Assembly: GCA_002245135.1 (NCBI GenBank)
Contig: NGBS01000969.1
Span: 1-23,860, forward strand
From: Proteromonas lacertae
Taxonomy: Eukaryota > Sar > Bigyra > Opalinata > Proteromonadidae
Length of the DNA: 23,860 nt
Direction of reading: 5' to 3'
A program made the position numbers and the translations under genes. Below are positions 7,338 through 16,000 of the stretch, in pieces. Numbering within the stretch: position 1 is the first letter of the stretch; each line of letters begins with the position of its first letter. The notes beneath the pieces were generated by a model, which was not told the DNA's origin, ran no database searches, and saw only the letters and a list, made by a program, of their open reading frames with translations.

Positions 7338-8297
7338 ATGTTAGTTTCGAATCATCGTGTGTACTACTTAAATTCTGATATGATTGTATTATCTGATTCC
7401 ATGGGCGGAGGAAACAAGTATAAGAAGACATTAAAATTGCAATCATTCGATGATGATTATACTCATGTCAGCTTATTACATGCTGTTATACCCAATTCAT
7501 TCCCAACTATACAGGAAGAAACAAATGATGAGTTTTCATTAGTATTCACATTGGGATGGAGACATGATGTTCAAGTAGATGCACCAAAGTATCCAAACAT
7601 CATAAAACACCTCAAAATACCAGAAGGATTCTATGATGAAACTCAGATATTAAGTATGATTAATAATTTAGTAAAAAATATGACATATGATGTTTTTGGA
7701 ATAAAAGATGATGCATATAATGAAGATGGTTCACATGTGTCTATTATACAAGGAAAAGGAGATTTATTTCGTATAGACAATTTCGATGATAATCAAACAT
7801 ATCATATTGAGGTAGCTAATGATATGAATATAATATACTATCAAAAAGACCCAGTATATTGGATAGAAAAATTAGAGATCATCACCAAAGATCTTAGTTA
7901 CAAAATATTAGGTATACCCAAAAACAATTACTGGTGTTGTTTTAAAGAATATATTCCATCTGAAGAACCAGAGAATCAACAAGAAATTATGGTTAAGCCA
8001 TTCCCATTTACTCAATTACCATTTCGTCCTTCTTTGATATGGGTTAATTCTATATCCATTAGATTAGACATAGTGAATATTATGCAGGATTCAAATGTAT
8101 TAGAAAATATACCCGTTTCAAATCCTGAGTTACCATTTATTACATATCAGAATAATGACATATTGAATACATCGAAGAGATTTAATAATACCTATAACAA
8201 TGGTATGATCACTATTCAGATTACTCAACAAAATGGCTATGAACTTAATCTTGATAATATTGAGTTTAATTTAGATATTGTTGTATTTAAAGTCTAA
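7338..8297 (+). CDS. Polinton penton-like minor capsid protein (single jelly roll)
   Basis: This encodes 319 residues. It is the pentameric vertex protein of Polinton and adintovirus-type virions, acting with the major capsid protein encoded directly downstream. The N-terminal pattern MLVSNHRVYYLNSD and the C-terminal block FPFTQLPFRPSLIW...NGYELNLDNIEFNLDIVVF are shared with the copy at 21458-22423. The C-terminal third is almost identical between copies while the middle has diverged. The order penton then hexon is usual in these elements. The ATG follows a T-rich leader. The stop is 31 bases before the major capsid ATG, and both are probably expressed as late structural genes. The family call rests on gene order and pattern, not on a database match. 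Confidence 0.8.
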   Translation: MLVSNHRVYYLNSDMIVLSDSMGGGNKYKKTLKLQSFDDDYTHVSLLHAVIPNSFPTIQEETNDEFSLVFTLGWRHDVQVDAPKYPNIIKHLKIPEGFYDETQILSMINNLVKNMTYDVFGIKDDAYNEDGSHVSIIQGKGDLFRIDNFDDNQTYHIEVANDMNIIYYQKDPVYWIEKLEIITKDLSYKILGIPKNNYWCCFKEYIPSEEPENQQEIMVKPFPFTQLPFRPSLIWVNSISIRLDIVNIMQDSNVLENIPVSNPELPFITYQNNDILNTSKRFNNTYNNGMITIQITQQNGYELNLDNIEFNLDIVVFKV

Positions 8298-8328
8298 TTT
8301 TTATATTTCTTTATTCTTTTGTTTTCTA

Positions 8329-9813
8329 ATGGCTTTATCTATTCCAAAAGAACAGAAACATGGTGTAGATGTCCCTGTGATGCTACCCTTCTATAATTAT
8401 GTGAGATTGACTCCGATGGGATCAACATCAGAATATACTCTAAGTGATAACACGTATACAGAAGAGATTAGATGGGAGATAAGTGGAGATAATATCATTA
8501 ATCTCGCTAAGTCATATATCCAATTCGATATAGATGTAGAAACAGAACCAGTAGCAAAAGGTTCAGAAGTAGGTGCTGTTAGAGCAGATTTAAGTAAGAA
8601 ACTTATAAATAAAGATGATGATTTATATCCAAGTACAATTGGAGGAATTAAAGAAGGGTTTGGCTTGGCCTCTTTTAGAATTTGTAATCAGACTGGAACA
8701 GATCTGGTCAAGCTTGATGATTCGTATGAACCATATCGTGTATTTATGGATGAATTAGTTAGAAAGAGATGCGATATATTCTATCAAGACAATTACTATG
8801 ATGGAATACAATTAGATTGGAGTAACGATGAACACAGTTATCTTATTCAAGATGTTAATAAATGGAAAATGGATAAAGAAACGGAAGATGATGAATTTAC
8901 TAATACTGTAGAGATTTTTGATACTAGTAATAATAAAGTAACAAATGCTACTGTGTATAACAGTAAAAAGACATTACATTTTAAATTACAGTTAGGTAAA
9001 TTTTACAATACATTTGCTGCATTAAAGAGCGATGTATTCTTTGGAGAGAGAATGTATATATGCATTCGTTTTCAAACCACAAGTAATTATGGTTTATTAA
9101 AAGCATATACACCAGATGAATATGCAAGATTGAAAACTGATAAAACAAAAGATAATGTAAACTATACAGTGTCACATGCAGAAGTTGATATAAATGAAGC
9201 AATATTCAAGAATTTCAAATTCTATGCTTATATCAACAAGGATACTCAATGCAACAATAATACCAAACAATACTGCTTATCAAAACCTATTCAATTCAAT
9301 GATTTTAGATGTCATCAAATTGTTGTACCATCACATGGTTCTGGCATATTCAATTACTCATTCACATTGAATAGTTCCAATGGATCATTTGTTCGTTACA
9401 TTATCTATAGACCATGGATAGAATCATTAAAAAGATATGCACATATACCTGAAAATGCACAATTCAGATGGATGATCAATGATTTTGTATATCAGCCAGA
9501 TTATACACTTATGCAATATTATGATAGTTATATGACTGTCCGTGAATATTTCCAAGACTCATGGTTTGATATATTCAGAAAAGATGAAAAATTCAATGAC
9601 AAGTTCTTTGAGATATTGAATTTTGGTTCTAAGGATTTGGACAACATTAAGAACCAGGCAGGTAGACCTTTGGCTACTGATATGAAAATAACCTTTGAAT
9701 TTTCAACACCTGGTACAAATGACTTTACTAATAATGATATCACTCATCGTTTCTATATCATCACTGGACGTATGGTCACCATTAATGGAAGTGGTATTGT
9801 AAGTGTAGTTTAA
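8329..9813 (+). CDS. Polinton major capsid protein (hexon-like, double jelly roll)
   Basis: This encodes 494 residues from the ATG at 8329 (MALSIPKEQKHGVD), close to the usual size for Polinton major capsid proteins. It forms the trimeric capsomers of an icosahedral shell. The typical opening, IPKEQKHGVD..V...F..YV.LTPM, is shared with the element B copy. So are ANI-type blocks such as GDNIINLAKSYIQ near 55-67, the central EPYRVFMDELVRKR..IFYQ.NYYDGIQL, and near 300 AYINKDTQCNNNT..YCLSKPIQFND. An upstream in-frame extension to 8278 overlaps the penton gene and is absent from the pattern at B, so 8329 is preferred. The ATPase follows after 28 bases. Confidence 0.88.
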   Translation: MALSIPKEQKHGVDVPVMLPFYNYVRLTPMGSTSEYTLSDNTYTEEIRWEISGDNIINLAKSYIQFDIDVETEPVAKGSEVGAVRADLSKKLINKDDDLYPSTIGGIKEGFGLASFRICNQTGTDLVKLDDSYEPYRVFMDELVRKRCDIFYQDNYYDGIQLDWSNDEHSYLIQDVNKWKMDKETEDDEFTNTVEIFDTSNNKVTNATVYNSKKTLHFKLQLGKFYNTFAALKSDVFFGERMYICIRFQTTSNYGLLKAYTPDEYARLKTDKTKDNVNYTVSHAEVDINEAIFKNFKFYAYINKDTQCNNNTKQYCLSKPIQFNDFRCHQIVVPSHGSGIFNYSFTLNSSNGSFVRYIIYRPWIESLKRYAHIPENAQFRWMINDFVYQPDYTLMQYYDSYMTVREYFQDSWFDIFRKDEKFNDKFFEILNFGSKDLDNIKNQAGRPLATDMKITFEFSTPGTNDFTNNDITHRFYIITGRMVTINGSGIVSVV

Positions 9814-9841
9814 AAATAATCATGTTTTTGTTATTTTTGTT

Positions 9842-10699
9842 ATGAGTAAAGTTAATTTAGAAAAAATAAACAACATAGTCATAAATCCTGTTGAGACAGT
9901 AGTCAAAGGATGTGGAAAACGCTCCAAAGATAGTGTCCTTGGATATGACTATTTTCAGGAGCCTTTCTGCAACATATTTATTTTAGCTAAGAAAAACAGT
10001 GGTAAGACTACACTTATATTTAATATGATCCAACACTTGCTAAAAAAGGGATATGACCAAGTAGTGTATTTTTTCGTTGCAACTATATCCAAGGATATTA
10101 TATATGAGAAAATCACTGATATGCTCAAGTATAACCAAATTGAGTACCATTGCTATGATTCAGTAGTGAATGAAGATAGAGTGAATATATTGGATGCAGT
10201 ATTAGATAATATCAAAGATATAGACAAAGATAATTATGATTACCCAGAGAATATATTTATATTCGATGATATATCATTCGATTTAAGAAATAAATCTGTT
10301 TCTAAATTACTTAAGTCAAACCGTCATTACAAGTCAAAAGTAATTATATCAAGTCAATATGTCACTGACATTACTCCCTCTGTTCGTTTACAGCTTGATT
10401 ACTGTTTGGTATTCAAAAACCTGAGTATGGCTAATTTACGAAATTTGTATGCAAGTTTGGATATATGGATTGATTTCGATGTTTTCAAATCATATTATGA
10501 TTATGCAACTAAACAAAGTAATCACTCATTTTTATATATCGATTTATATAATCATAAATTTAGAGTGAATTTTGATAGTAGAATTAGAGATAATAGTAAT
10601 AATAGCTATAATCACAATAATAAATATGATCACCTCATTTCCTATAGCAGCGATGATGAGTCCACTGATTCATCAAGTTATCCCAGCGATTCGGAATAA
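9842..10699 (+). CDS. FtsK/HerA-type genome-packaging ATPase (A32-like)
   Basis: This encodes 285 residues. It is expected to pump the element's DNA into preformed capsids using ATP. The P-loop is AKKNSGKTT at residues 49-57, the Walker B segment is IFIFDDISF at 138-146, and a sensor-like IISSQY lies at 168-173, in the order known for viral A32-type ATPases. The C-terminus from about 240 is a low-complexity Asn, Ser and Asp tail. Length fits the family. The gene stands directly after the major capsid gene, as in many Polintons. The start lies in a T-rich leader like those of penton and capsid. The next frame overlaps if its farthest possible start is used. Confidence 0.85.
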   Translation: MSKVNLEKINNIVINPVETVVKGCGKRSKDSVLGYDYFQEPFCNIFILAKKNSGKTTLIFNMIQHLLKKGYDQVVYFFVATISKDIIYEKITDMLKYNQIEYHCYDSVVNEDRVNILDAVLDNIKDIDKDNYDYPENIFIFDDISFDLRNKSVSKLLKSNRHYKSKVIISSQYVTDITPSVRLQLDYCLVFKNLSMANLRNLYASLDIWIDFDVFKSYYDYATKQSNHSFLYIDLYNHKFRVNFDSRIRDNSNNSYNHNNKYDHLISYSSDDESTDSSSYPSDSE

Positions 10700-10754
10700 T
10701 AATAATCCCCATATTGTCACTAATATATTTTTTTTGTTTATTTTGCTATATTTT

Positions 10755-11606
10755 ATGTTTGGTCGTCCTATTAAAAAACAAGCTGTATCAACAGATCTAA
10801 CACCTGTCACGAGGGCACTGACATCGATTACAAGCAATTTGGGAGAAAAAGTAGGAGATGCTAAATCGATTAGAGAAATGTTGGTCGATATCAAGAATAG
10901 TGGTACAGGAGGATCATCTGGATCAGGTGGTGGTATTGATAATGCAACTAGTGAGAAAATTGATGGAATTGTGAATGTCATTGGAAAGACCAAATTAGAG
11001 AGCTGGGAAAAGAGCATACATGATATGTTATCTATTTTATATTCTACAATTTTTGGTGATGCTAATTCAATTGCTTATAATGTCAATAGTATAATGTACT
11101 ATATAGGATATCGAAGTGAATATCAAGATAGTTCATGGAAAATGGAGAATCGTATAAAATGGAGTTCTATGGGTGAAAATAACATGATATTAAAATCTGT
11201 AGATGGTCAATTAGAAATTGTTCAAGCAAGACAAGTTTTACCAAACTGTTATTGTTTTGTAAGATATGCAGCTTTTCAAACATATTTGCAAATAGAAATA
11301 CTAAATCCTGTTAGAATAATAACAAGCGAACTAATAATTAATTCAATCTTAACTCCAGATGTAGAAAAATTTTTAAACAAATATTTAGGTTATACAAATA
11401 ATGTACCAAGAATAGATATATTTTTTGAGTCATTAAGTGGGCATCATCAAGTATGCTTTTTTGAAATTACTCGTGATATATGTAGTTTTAGTATGAAAAA
11501 TCCAACTACAGAACACAATGTGGATGCATTCGAAGGAAATTGTGTATTATTACCACAAAAAATAATATTACAATATAATCAAATATTGCCAGGATTTGAA
11601 ATATAA
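10755..11606 (+). CDS. Unknown virion-type protein with Gly/Ser hinge
   Basis: This encodes 283 residues from the ATG at 10755. An earlier start inside the ATPase tail is open, but 10755 has the T-rich leader seen before the other rightward genes. Residues 1-45 are polar. Residues 50-60 (GTGGSSGSGGG) form a flexible hinge that includes NSGT-G, a fit to the adenoviral protease consensus with N at P4. A globular alpha/beta part follows to the C-terminus, with no motif I can name. If translation begins upstream, a hydrophobic stretch (FFLFILLYFMF) would form an N-terminal membrane anchor. The position after the packaging ATPase and the possible protease site suggest a structural role. The stop abuts that of the leftward gene 11607-12284. 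Confidence 0.6.
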   Translation: MFGRPIKKQAVSTDLTPVTRALTSITSNLGEKVGDAKSIREMLVDIKNSGTGGSSGSGGGIDNATSEKIDGIVNVIGKTKLESWEKSIHDMLSILYSTIFGDANSIAYNVNSIMYYIGYRSEYQDSSWKMENRIKWSSMGENNMILKSVDGQLEIVQARQVLPNCYCFVRYAAFQTYLQIEILNPVRIITSELIINSILTPDVEKFLNKYLGYTNNVPRIDIFFESLSGHHQVCFFEITRDICSFSMKNPTTEHNVDAFEGNCVLLPQKIILQYNQILPGFEI

Positions 11607-12284
11607 TTAATTCTTCTTGTTTCTCTTGTATTGTTGGTTTTGATTATCACTCTCAGTTCTTCTTTTCGTCGGAATAATATCATAATCTGCAGGTTGTGTA
11701 TACATATTCTCTAAATCTATGTCATCTACATCCTGATTCTCAGCACACTGATCCTCATCCTCATTCTCCTTCTCAAGTTTTTGCTCAAATTTCTTAATAC
11801 TACTATGTACCTCAAATTTTGGGATAATAGTGTATTTTTCTTTATCCTTCTTATCTAATACAGTTATCTGTCTAATTCTCAAATCACACTGACACTCATA
11901 AAATAAATAACTTGGAGGATCTTTAATCTTGCTTAACCATGCCCAGAATCTGACAGTGTTATTATCGTTGTCTTCAGGAAATATCACTTGGAAGCCACAT
12001 TTCTTATAGTCTTTAACCATATTTGAGTCATCTGTATACTTGATGGCATAATCCACAAACATTTTTTTCAAAGGCTCCTTTACATCTTGATAATAATTTT
12101 TAATAGGTCTTCTGTTCTTAAATAAGAACCTTCCCGGAGTAAAACTCATGACATAGTACTTTGCATCTTCAATCTTTTCTGTATTTGGTTCAGCTTCATT
12201 ACACCATCCTTTTACAGTTAAATAAGTAACATCTCTATCATCTAATGTGATAAAATTAGATCCATTATTGATATTTGAACTCAT
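11607..12284 (-). CDS. Unknown charged protein with nuclear-signal-like tail
   Basis: This encodes 225 residues. The first 160 look like a compact mixed alpha/beta domain (FITLDDRDVTYLTVKGW near the start, then YYVMSFTPGRFLFKNRRPIK). The tail is acidic (ENEDEDQCAENQDVDDIDLE) and then basic (TKRRTESDNQNQQYKRNKKN), which would suit a nuclear protein binding DNA or partners. No known family. The stop is adjacent to that of 10755-11606 with no spacer. An E2F-like octamer (TTTGGCGG on this strand, 12286-12293) lies immediately before the start codon. Polinton regulators or DNA-binding proteins are often this size, but no function is assigned. Confidence 0.6.
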   Translation of the reverse strand: MSSNINNGSNFITLDDRDVTYLTVKGWCNEAEPNTEKIEDAKYYVMSFTPGRFLFKNRRPIKNYYQDVKEPLKKMFVDYAIKYTDDSNMVKDYKKCGFQVIFPEDNDNNTVRFWAWLSKIKDPPSYLFYECQCDLRIRQITVLDKKDKEKYTIIPKFEVHSSIKKFEQKLEKENEDEDQCAENQDVDDIDLENMYTQPADYDIIPTKRRTESDNQNQQYKRNKKN

Positions 12285-12436
12285 ACCGCCAAATTGAATA
12301 AAGCTTGATATAAGTTTGAGATTTGAGAGTTAATTTTCAAATTCGCGGTTTTTTTATCATATCATTACACTCAAGTATGTCAGACAACCAAAAAGATACT
12401 TCAGAAAAATAAAAGGACTTAGATTATTGTGATTAC

Positions 12437-12607
12437 ATGCCATTCGAAGAAGCTGTAAACAGATTCTGGGAGCGTATGGAGCAATTAGACCCTAATGGGA
12501 GAGATACCTTAGATAAAGAGTATAATCGATTTTTAAAGAATTGGAAACAAGAAAGAGAAGAAATAATGAGAAGTAATTATAATTATTATAATAATAGTAA
12601 CCATTAA
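12437..12607 (+). CDS. Very small unknown protein
   Basis: This encodes 56 residues, mostly charged helix (MPFEEAVNRFWERMEQLDPN, then KNWKQEREEIMRSN) with an Asn/Tyr tail. It sits alone on the + strand between two leftward genes. The biased, clearly non-random helix supports a real product, and the gene may once have started a little farther upstream (to about 12377), in which case it is damaged. No function can be given. Confidence 0.4.
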   Translation: MPFEEAVNRFWERMEQLDPNGRDTLDKEYNRFLKNWKQEREEIMRSNYNYYNNSNH

Positions 12608-12619
12608 TTAATTAATTAA

Positions 12620-13255
12620 TTACGGTCTATAGTATTCTCTTTTTGATATGACTCCCACAAATTTACAAAGACAATGATACACGTTCCATATTAACCGCTC
12701 ATACTCATCTAACTCCCTTTCAAAATGCACCAACTCATAGTGATTTCCTTCTTTTTCATTATTACGTATACGTTCCCATAGGCATATTAACACATTATGA
12801 ACTCCAACTTTTACTGCACAGTACGGAACAGTATCTTTCAAACATAATTTTATAGCATCATCTACTCTATTACTCACCTCTATACAATCTTCTACACTGA
12901 GATTAAAAAATCTTGTCTGAATTCTATAATGAGTTAGAGATTCTTTAAAAATTTCTAAAATATGCTGAATTTGAGTTATATTGAATTTCACACGTGGTAA
13001 ACTCTCTTCACCAATTGGTAATGCTAAACCAGCATGTCCCTCACAATCACATATTGCTCTCTCACTATGCTCCAAAACATCTAAATTAGCTTTATATGTA
13101 TGCACATCCATTTTCTTTACATCTTTCTCATTGAATAGACATACTGGTTTTACAGTATCATCAATCGGCAATGCTCTTTCTAATTCAGTGAAATCTAGAG
13201 GTTTAACAATACTTTTAGGCGAGTCAGTATGTTGTAATGGTGGTACAGTGTTCAT
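12620..13255 (-). CDS. Unknown helical protein
   Basis: This encodes 211 residues from the first ATG (13255); an upstream TTG is not needed. The N-terminal 60 residues are Pro- and charge-rich. The rest is helical, with a Cys/His patch CDCEGHAG near 70-77 and further Cys residues (CIEV, CLKD, CAVKVG, CLWERI, CLCKF). The Cys count is high but the spacing does not give a standard zinc finger. The last part, HFERELDEYERLIWNVYHCLCKF, is amphipathic. It is one of three leftward genes in the centre of element A that lack counterparts I can name. Confidence 0.55.
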   Translation of the reverse strand: MNTVPPLQHTDSPKSIVKPLDFTELERALPIDDTVKPVCLFNEKDVKKMDVHTYKANLDVLEHSERAICDCEGHAGLALPIGEESLPRVKFNITQIQHILEIFKESLTHYRIQTRFFNLSVEDCIEVSNRVDDAIKLCLKDTVPYCAVKVGVHNVLICLWERIRNNEKEGNHYELVHFERELDEYERLIWNVYHCLCKFVGVISKREYYRP

Positions 13256-13314
13256 GATAAGCAAAAAATAATTAATTAAAAAAAATAAAGTAATTACGTT
13301 TAATCACTTAACAC

Positions 13315-13833
13315 TTAAAGATCTTCTAAATCTTCTTCTTTATCAAGGTTTTTTGAATCGTCACATTGCATGTTTGGCTTGACCAAATGCTTATGTTTTT
13401 TTTGTGGTACTAATTCATTTAATGATTCAGATATAGTACTTAATAATTTTCTTTTAGTGGTGTGGATTACACTATCTGGTGTTACAATATCTGCAATATC
13501 ATAATCATCGTACCATGTGTCATTTTCATCCTCATCATTGAACTCAGCATCATATTCTACATCATCATCAATGAAATCCTTTAAATTACCATTACTATCA
13601 ACATCACTTGCATTTGGATCATCTTCAGGATCATAGTCATCTGATTCATCGTCAGTACATTCTGCTTCTCCATACAAGTACTTATAAACATTATCAATCA
13701 TATCCCTTTCCCTTTTTCTTTTTTGACTGAATCGCATTTTCTTATCTTCTAAATTTTGTTTCTTTTGGTTTTGATCATTTGATTTACCCATTATGCCTAT
13801 AACGTGTATGGTATTATGGTTGTTTGAATCCAT
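13315..13833 (-). CDS. Very acidic unknown protein
   Basis: This encodes 172 residues from the ATG at 13833. A basic stretch (KKQNLEDKKMRFSQKRKRERD, about 20-40, with a KRKRER nuclear-signal-like core) is followed by about 60 residues dominated by Asp and Glu (57-117), and then a short basic patch (KRKLL, QKKHKHL) and an acidic end. It looks intrinsically disordered. Such acidic proteins can act as histone-like chaperones or transcription activators, but nothing here decides. A copy of the 14-bp motif (13880-13893) lies 47 bases before the start. Confidence 0.55.
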   Translation of the reverse strand: MDSNNHNTIHVIGIMGKSNDQNQKKQNLEDKKMRFSQKRKRERDMIDNVYKYLYGEAECTDDESDDYDPEDDPNASDVDSNGNLKDFIDDDVEYDAEFNDEDENDTWYDDYDIADIVTPDSVIHTTKRKLLSTISESLNELVPQKKHKHLVKPNMQCDDSKNLDKEEDLEDL

Positions 13834-13879
13834 AGAACACAATATACAAAAAATAATAAAATGAAACGAATATATCTCA

Positions 13880-13893
13880 AATATTGATATTAT
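13880..13893. promoter_or_regulatory. Copy of the AATATTGAYATTAT motif
   Basis: The 14 bases here are identical to 14283-14296 and differ by one base from 7291-7304 and 21430-21443. It lies in the 68-base gap between two leftward genes, 47 bases before the start of the acidic protein gene (13833). Confidence 0.45.
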
Positions 13894-13901
13894 GTTAATT
13901 A

Positions 13902-14261
13902 TTAACCTATTAATGTCATATTTTGTCTAGCATATTGCACAGGAGTTAAATTCTGTACTGGGTATGACTGTTGTTGTTGTATTGATGTTTGATTTCTCTC
14001 CATTAACACTTCATCTGTCAATTTATTTAATATAGCTTGTGCTTCCTTGAATGTCCATGGATTAATACTCTTTAACATCTGTTGTGCCTCTGGAGGTAAT
14101 GTTTCGAGTGTTTTCAGTACTTGAGTTTGTTGATCATTTTGTACCGATTGTTGCGATTGTTGATTCGGTTGTTGTTGTGGTAGATATTGAGGGTGTTGAC
14201 CATCTTGTTGATATGCAACACCACTATTAAAAGTTATTTGAGGTATTGGACCAGCTGACAT
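13902..14261 (-). CDS. Gln-rich unknown protein
   Basis: This encodes 119 residues from the ATG at 14261 (MSAGPIPQITFNSG). The frame upstream lacks an ATG and runs through the palindromic promoter, so this start is preferred. Residues 20-55 and 90-105 are glutamine-rich. Between them a 30-residue helical block (LKTLETLPPEAQQMLKSINP and on through AILNKL) looks folded and could mediate self-association. The gene is divergent from the pVI-like gene at 14336, with the shared motif between. No family is recognised. Confidence 0.55.
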   Translation of the reverse strand: MSAGPIPQITFNSGVAYQQDGQHPQYLPQQQPNQQSQQSVQNDQQTQVLKTLETLPPEAQQMLKSINPWTFKEAQAILNKLTDEVLMERNQTSIQQQQSYPVQNLTPVQYARQNMTLIG

Positions 14262-14274
14262 ATTAAAAACGGCT

Positions 14275-14296
14275 ATAATGACAATATTGATATTAT
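14275..14296. promoter_or_regulatory. Palindromic motif in a divergent promoter
   Basis: A 22-base near-palindrome centred on CAATATTG contains the recurring AATATTGATATTAT. It lies 13 bases before the leftward start at 14261 and 39 bases before the rightward start at 14336, so it is well placed to control both genes. Confidence 0.5.
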
Positions 14297-14335
14297 TGAC
14301 TATATTATCACTCAAAAATATAATTATCTCAAATT

Positions 14336-14875
14336 ATGGTTAAAAGAAGTTCAAAAGCGAAATATCGTAAGTATATCATAGGTAAAGGCAAGTTCTGGGA
14401 TGGAGTAAAGAATTTCTTTAAGAAAACAAAAATTTTATCAACAGCAGCTAGTTTAATCCCAGGTGTAGGTCCAGCCTTAGGTAATGTTGTATCCAATGTA
14501 GGATATGGTAGAAAACGTAGAAGAAGAGGTGGACAAGCAGAATGGAATTATGATGGTGGTATAAGTGGTGCTGGTTCTTTTTGGAATAAAGTTAAAAAAT
14601 TAGGTCTCAATAGAGTACCAAAGGAATTAAAAAATGTAATTACTGGTGGTCCAGGCAGTATGCCCTATTTAAAAAATGGTGGAATGGCTAATCCATTTGC
14701 TGTTAAGATGTTAGGTGGTCCAAGCACTATTCCAAAAAAGAATTGGACAAAAGGCGGTCCAAGTACTATACCGAAATTTTTGTTAGCAAAGAAAAAGACT
14801 GGTTCTGGTAAAAGACGTAAAAGTAGTAATAGTCTCGATAATCGATATATTGACAATAAGATTAGAGTTTTCTAG
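14336..14875 (+). CDS. pVI-like cationic amphipathic virion protein
   Basis: This encodes 179 residues, very basic and glycine-rich. Two segments resemble the membrane-lytic amphipathic region of adenovirus protein VI: GKFWDGVKNFFKK (18-30) and GSFWNKVKKLG (80-90). Each is preceded by a sequence that fits the adenoviral protease consensus, IIGK-G (14-18) and ISGA-G (76-80). Two more fits, ITGG (102-105) and MLGG (125-128), are followed by Pro. A hydrophobic AASLIPGVGPALGNVVSNVG (37-56), a GRKRRRRGG cluster, and a repeated GGPSTIPK unit (127-134 and 140-147) complete it. The likely role is capsid-interior protein released by the protease to breach membranes, or DNA condensation. The protease gene lies downstream in the same rightward block. 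Confidence 0.7.
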   Translation: MVKRSSKAKYRKYIIGKGKFWDGVKNFFKKTKILSTAASLIPGVGPALGNVVSNVGYGRKRRRRGGQAEWNYDGGISGAGSFWNKVKKLGLNRVPKELKNVITGGPGSMPYLKNGGMANPFAVKMLGGPSTIPKKNWTKGGPSTIPKFLLAKKKTGSGKRRKSSNSLDNRYIDNKIRVF

Positions 14876-14934
14876 TCTAATTTTATTTTTTTCTATTTTA
14901 ATCGTATTTCTTTATTTTCATTCGAAATAACATA

Positions 14935-15228
14935 ATGCCAAAAGGTGGTAGAAGACGTAGATGCGTTTATGGAAGAAGGGGTGGTTCATTTTGGGGTAAG
15001 TTAAAAAATTGGGGTTCCAAAGCATTTAATTGGGCAAAGGATCATAAAATAGCATCCAAAATAGCTAGGGAATTTGGAAAGAACGATATCGCAGATGGAT
15101 TATCAACAATGGGATTTGGTCGTAGAAGACGTAGGTCAGGAAGAGGTAGATTACCATTCAATGGAGGTGGGAGTAATCAACAAGCATTATTGAACGCATA
15201 TTTAAAATCAAAGGTGGCTCGAATGTAA
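14935..15228 (+). CDS. Small pVI/core-like basic protein
   Basis: This encodes 97 residues. The core GSFWGKLKNWGSKAFNWAKD (17-36) strikingly recalls the adenovirus pVI amphipathic helix (pattern GSLW..IKN.GS...N). ADGLSTMGFG (53-62) follows, also pVI-like in style. Arginine clusters at both sides (GGRRRR at 4-9, GRRRRRSGRGR at 62-72) would bind DNA. The rest is a short tail ending in a helix. It follows the related gene at 14336 after 59 bases, so the two may be diverged duplicates sharing the FW helix. The likely role is minor virion protein or DNA-condensing core protein of the element. Confidence 0.68.
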   Translation: MPKGGRRRRCVYGRRGGSFWGKLKNWGSKAFNWAKDHKIASKIAREFGKNDIADGLSTMGFGRRRRRSGRGRLPFNGGGSNQQALLNAYLKSKVARM

Positions 15229-15247
15229 GCTTGACTTTTAATAATGC

Positions 15248-15264
15248 TAATAATACTTATATTA
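15248..15264 (+). promoter_or_regulatory. 17-bp repeat before a gene start, copy 1
   Basis: TAATAATACTTATATTA ends 53 bases before the ATG at 15318. The identical 17-mer lies at 15936-15952, 48 bases before the ATG at 16001. The equal placement suggests a promoter or RNA-end signal. Confidence 0.45.
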
Positions 15265-15317
15265 TTATTTTCATTGTTTTTTTGTTAATTTTATTTTTCA
15301 TAACACAGAAATAAAAA

Positions 15318-15932
15318 ATGAGTGATACTGAATCAACTGAATATGTGAGTGATGATAGTTCTACTGATGAGTTTGATAGTGAAGTAGAGTCAATAAATGA
15401 AAATGATTCCAAGATGTCCAAACCAAAAATCACAGAAGCTGAACCAAGTGATGCTATGATCAATGAATTACTATCACAATTCTCTCCAAAGGATATATAC
15501 AACATATTACAGAATGATGGATCATCATCTCATAAAAATTCAAAAAAAGGTAAAAAATACTCCCATAAATCCAGATCAAGATCAAGATCACATGAGAGAT
15601 CCAAAAGAAGATCTAGCAAGAAACAAAAATCAAATGCTTTAGACGAGCCAAAGTCCAAACGTGGTGGTGGTCGAAAAAATAGTAAAAAGGATAGGGACTC
15701 ATCATTACCTCCTCCTAGTCGTATGACAAAAGCTGAATTACAAATAGCTTTGAAAGAAACCAGAGATCAATTAGGCAAATATATGAAGAAATTAGAAAAG
15801 AGTTCAAATCCAAAGAAAGAGAAAATAGAGAAAGTAAAAGAACCAGAACCAGAAGAAGATAAACCATTAGGTAATGATATTGCAGGTAGAGAAATACAAG
15901 GCGAGCCTATCGAGCCTGTTTATGTTCAATAA
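15318..15932 (+). CDS. RS-rich disordered protein, possible virion or nucleic-acid-binding
   Basis: This encodes 204 residues. Residues 1-50 are acidic with many Ser/Asp/Glu. A short helical block (DAMINELLSQFSPKDIYNIL, 45-64) looks folded. Residues 75-125 are basic, with an arginine-serine run (SRSRSRSHERSKRRSS) typical of SR proteins. A charged helix able to form a coiled coil (KAELQIALKETRDQLGKYMK, about 139-158) and a Lys/Glu/Pro tail follow. RS regions bind RNA or DNA and are phosphorylated by SR kinases. Adenovirus-like elements use similar proteins in the core, but no homology is claimed. It lies between the core-like genes and the protease in the rightward block. Confidence 0.6.
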   Translation: MSDTESTEYVSDDSSTDEFDSEVESINENDSKMSKPKITEAEPSDAMINELLSQFSPKDIYNILQNDGSSSHKNSKKGKKYSHKSRSRSRSHERSKRRSSKKQKSNALDEPKSKRGGGRKNSKKDRDSSLPPPSRMTKAELQIALKETRDQLGKYMKKLEKSSNPKKEKIEKVKEPEPEEDKPLGNDIAGREIQGEPIEPVYVQ

Positions 15933-15935
15933 TAT

Positions 15936-15952
15936 TAATAATACTTATATTA
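15936..15952 (+). promoter_or_regulatory. 17-bp repeat before a gene start, copy 2
   Basis: Identical to 15248-15264. It begins four bases after the upstream stop codon and ends 48 bases before the ATG at 16001. Confidence 0.45.
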
Positions 15953-16000
15953 CACATTATTATTATAATTAAATTGTTTTTTATTTTCTATTAAGTTATT

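Noticed and set aside
12981-13271. 96-codon rightward frame
   Set aside because: It is the shadow of the leftward gene 12620-13255.
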